Shown: positions 26,495-34,191 of the stretch, in pieces | How the letters are laid out: each line of letters opens with the position of its first letter | Numbering within the stretch: the stretch's first letter is position 1 | From: an uncultured Lachnospiraceae bacterium | GTDB lineage: Bacteria; Bacillota; Clostridia; Lachnospirales; Lachnospiraceae | Assembly: GCA_947588675.1 (NCBI GenBank) | Contig: CANPYY010000018.1 | Coordinates: forward strand, 1 to 48,500 | Length of the DNA: 48,500 nucleotides | Reading direction: 5' to 3' | The notes under the pieces: generated by a model | What the model saw: only the letters and a program-made list of their open reading frames with translations | Database searches by the model: none | Told to the model about the DNA's origin: nothing | Made by a program: the position numbers and the translations under genes

Positions 26495-27724
26495 TTATAT
26501 TCTCCCCTCTGCTATTCTCCTTTTTGCCGCCGTAAACATCTGTGTAAGGCACCTTGCCGCAGGACATACATATGTACATTTTCCACAACCCATACAATTT
26601 GTACCTCCTATTTTTATAAAAGAATTGTAATCGTTCTTTATCGCATATTCTGCCATAAGTAAAGGTACAAGCCCATTCGGACATGCAGCCGCGCATCTGC
26701 CGCATCTTATACACGGTGTACAGGCGCGCGCCGAAACCTCATCTTTTAAAAAGCAAAGCAGGGCTGACGTTGTCTTGGTAACATGATGATTCATATCATA
26801 TACTGCCTTACCCATCATCGGTCCGCCGACAATAATCTTTTCACACTTTTCTTTAAGTCCTCCTGCCGCCTCAATAAGTTTTATAAATTCCGTACCTGTC
26901 CTTACAATCAGATTACATGGTTTATATACCGCATCCCCTGCAACAGTAACAATTCTTTTTATAAGAGGTTTTGATTCACATACGGCATCATTTACCGCCT
27001 TTACGGTGGCGACATTGCATACCATATAGCCGGCGTCCTGCGGAAGCGTATTCATTTTTATCTTTTCTCCCGTAACGGAGTATATAATCTGTCTTTCGGC
27101 GCCCTGCGGATACATGGTTTTTAAAACCTTTACCCTTATATTTTTTATGTGGCGTGTCTTTTTTAAAAATATATCTATTGCCTCTTTTTTATTATCCTCT
27201 ATAGCGATAACTGCTGATGCGTTTTCAAATAATTTAAGGAGAACTAAAATGCCTGAAAGTATTTTGCTGCTCTCTGCCACCATAAGTGTAAAATCAGGCG
27301 AAATATACGGCTCACATTCTGCGCCGTTTATTATTATCAGCCTGATTTTATCGCTATTTTTACAGGCAAGTTTAACATGGGTCGGAAATCCTGCGCCGCC
27401 CATACCGACAACGCCTGCTTCATATATATACTTTAGTATTTCACTTTTGCCTGTTCCAATAATATTTCTTTTTTCCCCATATCCGTCCGAAACAGTATAT
27501 AAGCCGTCATTTTTGACTGTAATCTCCTTTCCCGCCTCAACGCCCGTCACATATCCTGATACCGACGACGCTATATTTGCGGATATTTTTCCATGCGCGG
27601 CGGCTATTTTCTGTCCAACGCATACTTTTTGCCCAACGCATACAACCGGCACGGCGCTTTCACCTATATGCTGCGATAACGGATATTTTAAAATATCACC
27701 GGGATAACATTCTTTTATTCTCAC
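26495..27724 (-). CDS. rnfC: Rnf complex NADH-binding subunit RnfC
   Basis: 409 residues. The nucleotide/FMN-binding part shows GVVGMGGAGFPTHVKL and INGAECEPYI. Two 4Fe-4S motifs follow near the C-terminus (CIRCGRCAAACP and CMGCGKCTYVCP). RnfC passes electrons to NAD at the cytoplasmic face. It starts with GTG only 12 bases after the spoIIID stop and has a weak ribosome site (GGCGGCAG), so its translation may be coupled to spoIIID. Confidence 0.95.
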   Translation of the reverse strand: MRIKECYPGDILKYPLSQHIGESAVPVVCVGQKVCVGQKIAAAHGKISANIASSVSGYVTGVEAGKEITVKNDGLYTVSDGYGEKRNIIGTGKSEILKYIYEAGVVGMGGAGFPTHVKLACKNSDKIRLIIINGAECEPYISPDFTLMVAESSKILSGILVLLKLFENASAVIAIEDNKKEAIDIFLKKTRHIKNIRVKVLKTMYPQGAERQIIYSVTGEKIKMNTLPQDAGYMVCNVATVKAVNDAVCESKPLIKRIVTVAGDAVYKPCNLIVRTGTEFIKLIEAAGGLKEKCEKIIVGGPMMGKAVYDMNHHVTKTTSALLCFLKDEVSARACTPCIRCGRCAAACPNGLVPLLMAEYAIKNDYNSFIKIGGTNCMGCGKCTYVCPAARCLTQMFTAAKRRIAEGRI

Positions 27725-27736
27725 TTCTGCCGCCGC

Positions 27737-28000
27737 TTACGAAAATTTGGACCTTTCACGCATATATTTATCTTTGGTTGCCATTCCGCCGCGTATGTGC
27801 CTTTCGGACTTATTGATGTCAAGAACCTGTCTTGCTCTCGCCGCAAGAGCCGGATTAATCATAAACAGCCGCTCCGTTACATCTTTATGTACCGTACTCT
27901 TGCTGATTCCAAATTTTTTTGCAGTCTGCCTTACCGTAGCATTAGACTCAATAATGTAATTTGCAATCTGTATCGCCCTTTCTTCTATATACTCTTTCAC
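27737..28000 (-). CDS. spoIIID: Sporulation regulator SpoIIID
   Basis: 87 residues, the standard size. It begins MKEYIEERAIQIANYIIE and has the helix-turn-helix TVRQTAKKFGISKSTVHKDV, then the basic tail RHIRGGMATKDKY that also contacts DNA. SpoIIID is a mother-cell regulator made early under sigma-E that activates or represses many sporulation genes. The upstream sequence at 28030-28060 matches a sigma-E promoter. The gene is directly followed by the Rnf operon with no terminator. Confidence 0.96.
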   Translation of the reverse strand: MKEYIEERAIQIANYIIESNATVRQTAKKFGISKSTVHKDVTERLFMINPALAARARQVLDINKSERHIRGGMATKDKYMRERSKFS

Positions 28001-28029
28001 AAAAATTCCCCTTCATATTACATTCTGTA

Positions 28030-28060
28030 TATTGTATGAACGGACATATTCAGTTATGAC
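28030..28060 (-). promoter_or_regulatory. Sigma-E-type promoter of spoIIID
   Basis: On the minus strand GTCATAAC (28053-28060) is followed after 14 bases by CATACAATA (28030-28038). This closely matches the Bacillus sigma-E pattern of a -35 with ATA and a -10 of CATACA-T. It lies about 30 bases before the start codon. Confidence 0.75.
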
Positions 28061-28158
28061 TTATACTTTGTTTGTATCCAGTTATATTTTTTATTTACTT
28101 ATTTTATAATTGTGCTATAATTTTATTATAATTTTTTCTATGTCAAAGGAGGCATTGT

Positions 28159-30432
28159 ATGAAAAAAAAGAATAAATTTGCAGCTCGGCTTAATATAATC
28201 AACCTGATTACATTTTTAATAGTAGTTCCTTCTTTGATAATTACACTTATTGCCGTTCTCGCAACCGGAAACCCTATCAACACACAATCACATCAGCTTC
28301 GTTCGATGTCTGACTTTAATACAGGCTGGCAGATTGCCAGTACGGGAAAAAGAACTTACGTAACACTGCCCCAGAAATTTGATTCAAATGAAGTTACCAT
28401 TACCCGTACCATAATACCTGAAATTAATAATAATATGGTTCTTGTCTTTAGAAATAACCATCAGGTTATAGAAGTAAGTACGGATGATGAAATTATATAT
28501 ACATCTAACGACCATGATTTTATACTTCCATGTATTACCGAGCATTACTGCATGGTTGAGCTCCCCGTGAGCCGCAACCTGTACCATATATCAATTAAAT
28601 TTACCAACTATAATCACGACTATTGCTCTGTTCCGGAATTTAAAATAGGCTCTCTTTTTGCCGCCTATACATATATAGCTTCGCTTGATATATTCTCTAT
28701 AATAAACATCATAGCGTTATTTATAATTACAATTATACTGCTGTTCTTTGTAATATCGACATCTGCCCGGCATATGTTTGACGCTCGTATATCAAGCCTT
28801 ACTATTTTTACTTTATTTTCAACATTGCTTATAGCCTCGTCTTCGTCTATTTCGGAGCTTACGCCTTTAATACCTGAGATTTCTGCAAGCATTACCTTTT
28901 TTACGATAATGATAATCCCTATACCCGCCCTGCATTATATATGGTACACTACAGGGATGAAGTATAATATTTTTAACGTAACGATAATAATATGCAGAAT
29001 CAATATAATTTTTCAGCTAATTGCAGGCATATTTACCGACATCAGTCCTTCACATCTGCTTATACCAACCGGAATAATAATAATGTTTTCACTTATTATC
29101 TGTATAATATATCTTAATAAAATGTACAAAGAAGACCGTTCAAAATATAATCTTACGATTTTCATATCCGTAATTGTCTTGGCTGTTACGGTTATATTTA
29201 TTATGATAATGTACCTGCTTACAAATAATCCGCTTCATTTATTAATACAGATTATATTAACACTGTTCTGTATAATACATTTTGCCAACATAGTAATTTC
29301 AATACGTACCCAAACGGAAAAAGCGCGTCAAACCGAACAGGAGCTTACAATATATACAAAACTCTCCAAAAAAGATTCCCTTACCGGTCTTAATAACCGC
29401 TACTGCTTCGACCAGGATATCAATGACCTTACTGAAAATCTCAATGATAATGCCGATATTGCGCTTATTATACTTGACTTAAACGGTCTTAAATATACTA
29501 ACGATTCCTACGGTCATTTTGCCGGCGACGAACTCATATGCCGCGCCGCTTCATCTATAAATACGGCATACGAGGAATGCGGAACCTGCTATCGTATTGG
29601 CGGTGATGAATTTGCCGTCATTATTCCCGACTGTAAAGAGGACGACGACGCCCTTATTTCCAAACTTGAAAATGTTATTGCAGAGGATAACAAGTCCCAC
29701 TCCCTTACATTATCAATCGCGTTTGGAATAAGCCATATGATTGATTCAGAAGGAAACCGCCTAAACATACTCAAATGGAAAAATATTGCCGATATGAATA
29801 TGTACCGGAACAAACAGGAGCAAAAATCCGGCAAAAACTATATTGAAACGCCAGAGGTTCTCGACATAATGAACTGTATTGTCACCACATTGGAAGAAAA
29901 AGACATCTATACTGCAAAACATTCTTCACGAACACGACTTATATCGGAACTCCTTGCAACCAAACTCGGCTTGTCGCCAAAAACCATATCAGATACATGT
30001 ATAGCGGCAAATATACATGATATCGGCAAAATTGCAATACCTGACAGTATACTTAATAAATCAAGCAAGCTTACGGATGAAGAATTTAAAATCATGAAAG
30101 ACCATGCAGCGCTTGGCGCTAAAATCATAGATAATTCCAATAGCATGAAAGATATTGCCGCAGCAATAAGACATCACCATGAACGCTTTGACGGAAAAGG
30201 ATATCCCGATGGTCTGTCGCACAAAGAAATTCCTACAATTTCAAGAATAATTGCAATTGCAGATTCCATTGATGCCATGACTTCTAACCGTGTATACAGA
30301 AAAGCATTCGATATTGACTACTGCCGAAGCGAAATTAAAAAGAATCTCGGAATAATGTACGACCCGGTTATCGGTCAGATTGCTCTCGATAACTGGGACG
30401 AGATTGAAAAGATAATACTAGAAAATAAATAA
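28159..30432 (+). CDS. Membrane GGDEF plus HD-GYP cyclic-di-GMP protein
   Basis: 757 residues. One helix (about 14-36) and an extracytoplasmic region of about 130 residues precede six to seven membrane helices (about 175-395), resembling the 7TMR-DISM layout. A GGDEF domain follows (DSLTGLNNRYCFD near 405, RIGGDEFAVII near 480) with an intact active site, so diguanylate cyclase activity is likely. The C-terminal HD-GYP domain has HSSRTRL, HDIGK near 620 and HHERFDGKGYPDGL near 672, all expected for a cyclic-di-GMP phosphodiesterase. One protein may therefore make and degrade the messenger. The start follows AAAGGAGG. The signal sensed outside is unknown. It is divergent from spoIIID and convergent with the iron-uptake operon. 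Confidence 0.9.
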   Translation: MKKKNKFAARLNIINLITFLIVVPSLIITLIAVLATGNPINTQSHQLRSMSDFNTGWQIASTGKRTYVTLPQKFDSNEVTITRTIIPEINNNMVLVFRNNHQVIEVSTDDEIIYTSNDHDFILPCITEHYCMVELPVSRNLYHISIKFTNYNHDYCSVPEFKIGSLFAAYTYIASLDIFSIINIIALFIITIILLFFVISTSARHMFDARISSLTIFTLFSTLLIASSSSISELTPLIPEISASITFFTIMIIPIPALHYIWYTTGMKYNIFNVTIIICRINIIFQLIAGIFTDISPSHLLIPTGIIIMFSLIICIIYLNKMYKEDRSKYNLTIFISVIVLAVTVIFIMIMYLLTNNPLHLLIQIILTLFCIIHFANIVISIRTQTEKARQTEQELTIYTKLSKKDSLTGLNNRYCFDQDINDLTENLNDNADIALIILDLNGLKYTNDSYGHFAGDELICRAASSINTAYEECGTCYRIGGDEFAVIIPDCKEDDDALISKLENVIAEDNKSHSLTLSIAFGISHMIDSEGNRLNILKWKNIADMNMYRNKQEQKSGKNYIETPEVLDIMNCIVTTLEEKDIYTAKHSSRTRLISELLATKLGLSPKTISDTCIAANIHDIGKIAIPDSILNKSSKLTDEEFKIMKDHAALGAKIIDNSNSMKDIAAAIRHHHERFDGKGYPDGLSHKEIPTISRIIAIADSIDAMTSNRVYRKAFDIDYCRSEIKKNLGIMYDPVIGQIALDNWDEIEKIILENK

Positions 30433-30439
30433 ATATAAC

Positions 30440-30482
30440 AGGGGCTGCCGCTCTTCATAACCGATACTTTGCGGCAACCCCT
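30440..30482 (-). terminator. Intrinsic terminator between the GGDEF/HD-GYP gene and the feo operon
   Basis: 12-base arms at 30440-30451 and 30471-30482 pair fully on the minus strand, with one G-U pair. They are followed there by GTTATATTTATTTATTTTC. On the plus strand the pairing has one mismatch and is followed by an AT-rich, T-containing stretch, so it may act both ways. Confidence 0.75.
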
Positions 30483-30491
30483 CATATTTAC

Positions 30492-30644
30492 TTATTTTTT
30501 ACTTTCACGGCAACTTCCACCCATAGGACATGACATACAGTTTCCTCCACATGAGGATTTACCGTTTTTCTTCGATTTAATAAGATATAAGATAATCAAA
30601 ACCACAACGGCTAAGACTATACCTCCTATAATGAAATCAGCCAT
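30492..30644 (-). CDS. FeoB-associated Cys-rich membrane protein, 50 residues
   Basis: The protein starts MADFIIGGIVLAVVVLII, a single membrane helix, followed by a basic turn (IKSKKNGK) and the cysteine cluster CGGNCMSCPMGGSC. This is the recognisable small partner found after feoB in many Clostridia and Bacteroidetes, thought to take part in ferrous-iron transfer or FeoB assembly. It lies 26 bases downstream of feoB with AAGGGGAAA before its start and ends ten bases from the terminator. Confidence 0.85.
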   Translation of the reverse strand: MADFIIGGIVLAVVVLIILYLIKSKKNGKSSCGGNCMSCPMGGSCRESKK

Positions 30645-30670
30645 ATACATTTCCCCTTTTAAAAGTTACG

Positions 30671-33061
30671 TCATACTTTAGCTGTAAGTTTATCCGATTC
30701 ATTATAAGGCTTAAACAGCATGTATATAATGAATATCGCTACCGCTACTGCAAAAACCAGCCCTAACACATTTACCGAACCGCTTACCAGAAGCCCTACC
30801 TGGTACACTATAAGTGAAATTGCATATGCAAACACACATTGATATCCTATTGCAAACCATGTCCATTTTGCACTGTTCATTTCCCTTCTTATTGCTCCTA
30901 TTGCCGCAAAACACGGCGCACACAGAAGATTAAATATAAGGAAAGCATATGCCGCAAGCTGTGTCATTCCTTCAAAATCCAGAACGCCGAATACTCCGAC
31001 TACTTCTTCTTTTGCCACAAGACCCATTATCGTTGCTATTGTAGCCCTGATATTATTAAATCCGAGCGGAGCAAATATAAAGCTTATGGCATTTCCGATA
31101 ATTCCAAGCACGCTGTTTTCAAGTTCCATATCCTGACTAAATGTAAACTTTCCGCCTTCCATCCCAAAACATGAACCTGCCCATACTATAATTGACGACA
31201 AAAGGATAATTGTACCTGCCTTTTTTATAAATGACCATCCGCGCTCCCACATGCTTCTCAGCACATTAGACAATGTAGGCCAGTGGTATGCCGGAAGTTC
31301 CATAACGAACGGAGCCGGGTCTCCCGCAAACATTTTCGTCTTTTTAAGCATTATGCCTGACGTTACTATTGCAAATACTCCGAGAAAATATGCGCTCGGC
31401 GCAACCCACCAGGCTCCGTCAAACAGCGCCGTAGCTATAAGCGCTATTATAGGAAGTTTCGCACCGCACGGTATAAATGTAGTAGTCATAATCGTCATCT
31501 TACGGTCACGGTCATTTTCAATTGTCCTGGATGCCATAACTCCCGGAACGCCGCATCCCGTACCGATAAGCATCGGTATAAACGACTTTCCTGAAAGCCC
31601 GAATTTACGGAATATCCTATCCATTATAAATGCTATACGAGCCATATAACCACACGCTTCAAGAAACGCAAGGAATATGAAAAGCACTAACATCTGAGGC
31701 ACGAAACCAAGCACTGCCCCAACGCCGCCTACAATACCATCCAGTATAAGACCGCTAAGCCATTCTGTACAACCGACAGCCTCAAGCGCATTGCCGACTA
31801 TAACCGGCACGCCCGGAACCCATATTCCATACTCTGAAGTATCAGGTGCATTTTCCATAGCCGCATCATATATATCCGCTACCGCATATCCTTTTTCTTC
31901 AAAAGCATCCGCATATGTACCAAATTCCTCGTCAAATGCTCCAAAATCTTTTTCCTCGATTGCTGCAAGGACATCTTCCGCGCCTGTCACACCATCATCC
32001 GAAGCCTGCTTAATAGCAGATACCATGTCTTCAGTCCATATATTATTTACTGCGTATTCTGTCATGTCTTCTTCATACTGCGCGTTTCCTATCCCGAACA
32101 GATGCCAGCCATCTCCGAACAACCCGTCATTGGTCCAATCCGTCACCCAGGTTCCAACCGTCGAAACCGATATATAATATACAAGAATCATAACAACTGC
32201 AAATATAGGAAGCGCAGCGAACCTGTTTGTAACAACCTTGTCAATCTTATCCGATATTGTAAGCTTATTTGTCCTTTTTTTCTTATAACAGCCTTTAATA
32301 AGAGAAGCAATATATATATATCTTTCATTGGTGATAATGCTCTCCGCATCGTCGTCTAACTCTTTCTCAGCCGCCGCAATATCATTCTCAATATGGTTTA
32401 ACACTTCTTTATTAATATGAATTTTCTCTAACGCTTTCTCATCGCGCTCAAATATTTTAATTGCATACCATCTCTGTTCATCAGCCGGCATATCGTGAAG
32501 TGCGGCCTCCTCAATATGCGCAATCGCATGTTCTACCGCTCCCGAAAATGTATGCATTGGTACCATATGTTCCTTATTTGCGGCGCTTATGGCGGCCTCC
32601 GCAGCTTCCATTACTCCCTCGCCTTTCAACGCGGATATTTCTATAACATCGCATCCAAGCTCCCTGGAAAGTTCTTTAATATTAATTACATCGCCGTTTT
32701 TTCTTACAACATCCATCATATTAACAGCTACTACAAGGGGTATTCCAAGTTCTGCAAGCTGTGTCGTCAGATACAGGTTTCTTTCAAGGTTCGTACCATC
32801 TACAATATTAAGTATTGCGTCAGGTCTTTCCCCTATAAGATAATTTCTCGCAACCACTTCTTCCAGCGTATACGGCGAAAGCGAGTATACACCCGGTAAA
32901 TCGGTTATAGTCACTCCCTCATGTTTTTTAAGTTTACCTTCTTTTTTCTCAACCGTTACACCCGGCCAGTTACCCACAAACTGGTTAGAGCCCGTCAGCG
33001 AATTAAATAATGTAGTTTTACCACTGTTAGGATTACCTGCAAGGGCTATTCTGATATTCAT
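30671..33061 (-). CDS. feoB: Ferrous iron transport protein B
   Basis: 796 residues, longer than most FeoB (about 670-770). The N-terminal GTPase has GNPNSGKTTLFNSLTG (G1), DLPGVYSLSPY (G3) and VAVNMMD (G4). A helical GDI-like region follows to about 260, then the membrane part with the gate motifs GCGVPGVMASRTI and IPCGAKLPIIAL. An acidic insertion of about 100 residues, predicted outside the membrane, lies between the first helices (about residues 315-415) and accounts for the extra length. It moves Fe(II) across the cytoplasmic membrane. Confidence 0.96.
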   Translation of the reverse strand: MNIRIALAGNPNSGKTTLFNSLTGSNQFVGNWPGVTVEKKEGKLKKHEGVTITDLPGVYSLSPYTLEEVVARNYLIGERPDAILNIVDGTNLERNLYLTTQLAELGIPLVVAVNMMDVVRKNGDVINIKELSRELGCDVIEISALKGEGVMEAAEAAISAANKEHMVPMHTFSGAVEHAIAHIEEAALHDMPADEQRWYAIKIFERDEKALEKIHINKEVLNHIENDIAAAEKELDDDAESIITNERYIYIASLIKGCYKKKRTNKLTISDKIDKVVTNRFAALPIFAVVMILVYYISVSTVGTWVTDWTNDGLFGDGWHLFGIGNAQYEEDMTEYAVNNIWTEDMVSAIKQASDDGVTGAEDVLAAIEEKDFGAFDEEFGTYADAFEEKGYAVADIYDAAMENAPDTSEYGIWVPGVPVIVGNALEAVGCTEWLSGLILDGIVGGVGAVLGFVPQMLVLFIFLAFLEACGYMARIAFIMDRIFRKFGLSGKSFIPMLIGTGCGVPGVMASRTIENDRDRKMTIMTTTFIPCGAKLPIIALIATALFDGAWWVAPSAYFLGVFAIVTSGIMLKKTKMFAGDPAPFVMELPAYHWPTLSNVLRSMWERGWSFIKKAGTIILLSSIIVWAGSCFGMEGGKFTFSQDMELENSVLGIIGNAISFIFAPLGFNNIRATIATIMGLVAKEEVVGVFGVLDFEGMTQLAAYAFLIFNLLCAPCFAAIGAIRREMNSAKWTWFAIGYQCVFAYAISLIVYQVGLLVSGSVNVLGLVFAVAVAIFIIYMLFKPYNESDKLTAKV

Positions 33062-33081
33062 TGATTTATCCTCTCTTTCTT

Positions 33082-33309
33082 CTATATGTTTTCAACTTCT
33101 ATCATATCCGCATCAGCCTTTCTGAGGGATAATTCATATCCTCGTACCGTAACTTCCACGGGGTCGCCAAGAGGCGCGACTTTTCTTACATGAATCTCAA
33201 CGCCTTTGGTTATCCCCATATCCATTATGCGTCGTTTGATTGCTCCTTCCCCATGAAGTCTGACTACCTTTACCCTGTCGCCGACTTTAGCCTGCTTTAG
33301 TGTCTGCAT
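33082..33309 (-). CDS. feoA: FeoA-family protein (proximal to feoB)
   Basis: 75 residues, an SH3-like FeoA domain: GDRVKVVRLHGEGAIKRRIMDMG, then GDPVEVTVRGYELSLRKADA. FeoA-type proteins support FeoB, probably through its GTPase domain. AGGAGG lies seven bases before the start. It is 20 bases upstream of feoB and 23 bases downstream of the second feoA. Confidence 0.92.
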   Translation of the reverse strand: MQTLKQAKVGDRVKVVRLHGEGAIKRRIMDMGITKGVEIHVRKVAPLGDPVEVTVRGYELSLRKADADMIEVENI

Positions 33310-33332
33310 TTTTTCATCCTCCTATATAAAAA

Positions 33333-33545
33333 TTAAACCATGATTTTCTGCGCCATTTCTCTGCTTACCGCAACACGTGAATCTTTAATATTTACTATAA
33401 CATTTCCTCCTATTGCGCTCACTACGGTAACATTGCTTCCTGCAACAAAGCCCAGATCCTCAAGATGTTTTTTTATATCCGGTTTCCCACCTATACGCTT
33501 TATAATATTTTCTTCACCTATGTCTGCTAATGTAAGTGGCATCAT
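33333..33545 (-). CDS. feoA: FeoA-family protein (first gene of the feo operon)
   Basis: 70 residues with the same SH3-like fold (IKRIGGKPDIKKHLEDLGFVAG, then IKDSRVAVSREMAQKIMV). It differs clearly from its neighbour, so the operon has two distinct FeoA proteins. Translation can begin at either of two adjacent ATG codons (33545 or 33542). AAGGAAGG lies upstream. It is the first gene after the inverted-repeat region. Confidence 0.9.
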   Translation of the reverse strand: MMPLTLADIGEENIIKRIGGKPDIKKHLEDLGFVAGSNVTVVSAIGGNVIVNIKDSRVAVSREMAQKIMV

Positions 33546-33576
33546 AAATTATCCTTCCTTATTACTTTATTATTAT

Positions 33577-33592
33577 GTTAGCTTGTGCTAAC
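33577..33592. promoter_or_regulatory. Iron-regulator box 1 (GTTAGC-N4-GCTAAC)
   Basis: A perfect inverted repeat with six-base arms GTTAGC/GCTAAC around TTGT, 32 bases before the first feoA start codon. It shares its arms with box 2. Confidence 0.7.
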
Positions 33593-33634
33593 TTATAACC
33601 TTTAAAAAAGAGCTTCCGTTTTGAAACTCCTTCT

Positions 33635-33650
33635 GTTAGCAGTCGCTAAC
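33635..33650. promoter_or_regulatory. Iron-regulator box 2 (GTTAGC-N4-GCTAAC)
   Basis: The same GTTAGC/GCTAAC arms around AGTC. Two identical inverted repeats with different spacers in a gap of 236 bases are very unlikely by chance. The pattern TTAGC-N4-GCTAA is typical of DtxR/MntR-class operators. Confidence 0.7.
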
Positions 33651-33668
33651 TAATCTGACAAAAAATAT

Positions 33669-33686
33669 AGTTAGTTTCAGCTAACT
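33669..33686. promoter_or_regulatory. Iron-regulator box 3 (AGTTAG-N6-CTAACT)
   Basis: A related inverted repeat AGTTAG/CTAACT around TTTCAG. An overlapping 13-base palindrome (33684-33696) extends it. This box is nearest to the regulator gene's own promoter. Confidence 0.55.
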
Positions 33687-33729
33687 AATAATTAGTATAT
33701 TCATATTCCTAATATTTGTCAACACATTT

Positions 33730-33758
33730 TTGCATTTTTTTTTTTTATGTGTTATTAT
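33730..33758 (+). promoter_or_regulatory. Promoter of the DtxR-type regulator gene
   Basis: TTGCAT (33730-33735), a 17-base spacer containing eleven T, then TATTAT (33753-33758), 23 bases before the start codon at 33782. Confidence 0.55.
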
Positions 33759-33781
33759 TTTTACACAAAGGGGGTATTAAC

Positions 33782-34159
33782 ATGCATTTGCAGGAATCAG
33801 GAGAAATGTATCTGGAAACGATTCTTATATTATCAAACTCACAGGCTACGGTACGCTCAATTGATATTTGCGAATATATGGGATATTCCAAACCAAGCGT
33901 AAGCCGCGCCGTCGGTCTTTTGAAGAAAGGCGGCTATATAGCTGTCGATACAAACGGTTTTATCACGCTTACGGAAAGCGGAAAATATATAGCCGATAAA
34001 ATATATGAACGACACACCGTACTGACCGGATTTCTTACCGAACTGGGGGTTTCGCCTGATACTGCTGCAGAAGATGCCTGTAAAATAGAACACGACATAA
34101 GCGATGAATCCTTTGCTGCAATTAAAAGATATATTAAAAAATATACTAAACAAAATTAA
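33782..34159 (+). CDS. DtxR/MntR-family metal-dependent regulator
   Basis: 125 residues. A winged helix (TVRSIDICEYMGYSKPSVSRAVGLLKKGGYI) is followed by the dimerisation and metal-binding helices (YIADKIYERHTVLTGFLTELG, then EDACKIEHDIS). The residues E-x-x-H-x-x-L and C-x-x-E-H are the expected metal ligands. It lacks the SH3-like third domain, so it is nearer to MntR than to DtxR. AAAGGGGG precedes the ATG. Position and the three boxes suggest it represses feo when Fe(II) is plentiful. The metal is inferred from the neighbourhood. Confidence 0.88.
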   Translation: MHLQESGEMYLETILILSNSQATVRSIDICEYMGYSKPSVSRAVGLLKKGGYIAVDTNGFITLTESGKYIADKIYERHTVLTGFLTELGVSPDTAAEDACKIEHDISDESFAAIKRYIKKYTKQN

Positions 34160-34161
34160 AA

Positions 34162-34185
34162 AAACAGGTTGTTGCCAACCTGTTT
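34162..34185. terminator. Bidirectional intrinsic terminator
   Basis: The stem AAACAGGTTG (34162-34171) with CAACCTGTTT (34176-34185) is flanked by T-runs in both directions. It sits between the convergent regulator and GGDEF/EAL genes. Confidence 0.9.
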
Positions 34186-34191
34186 CTTTTT

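Noticed and set aside
27600-27655. Apparent tandem duplication CVGQKV-CVGQKI near the start of RnfC
   Set aside because: RnfC proteins normally have two similar VG-x-KV / x-GQKI segments at this place. The resemblance is part of the family pattern, not an insertion.
28001-28158. Search for a cyclic-di-GMP riboswitch ahead of the GGDEF/HD-GYP gene
   Set aside because: The region is simple AT-rich promoter DNA without the conserved riboswitch core. The same holds for the gap before the GGDEF-EAL-GGDEF gene.
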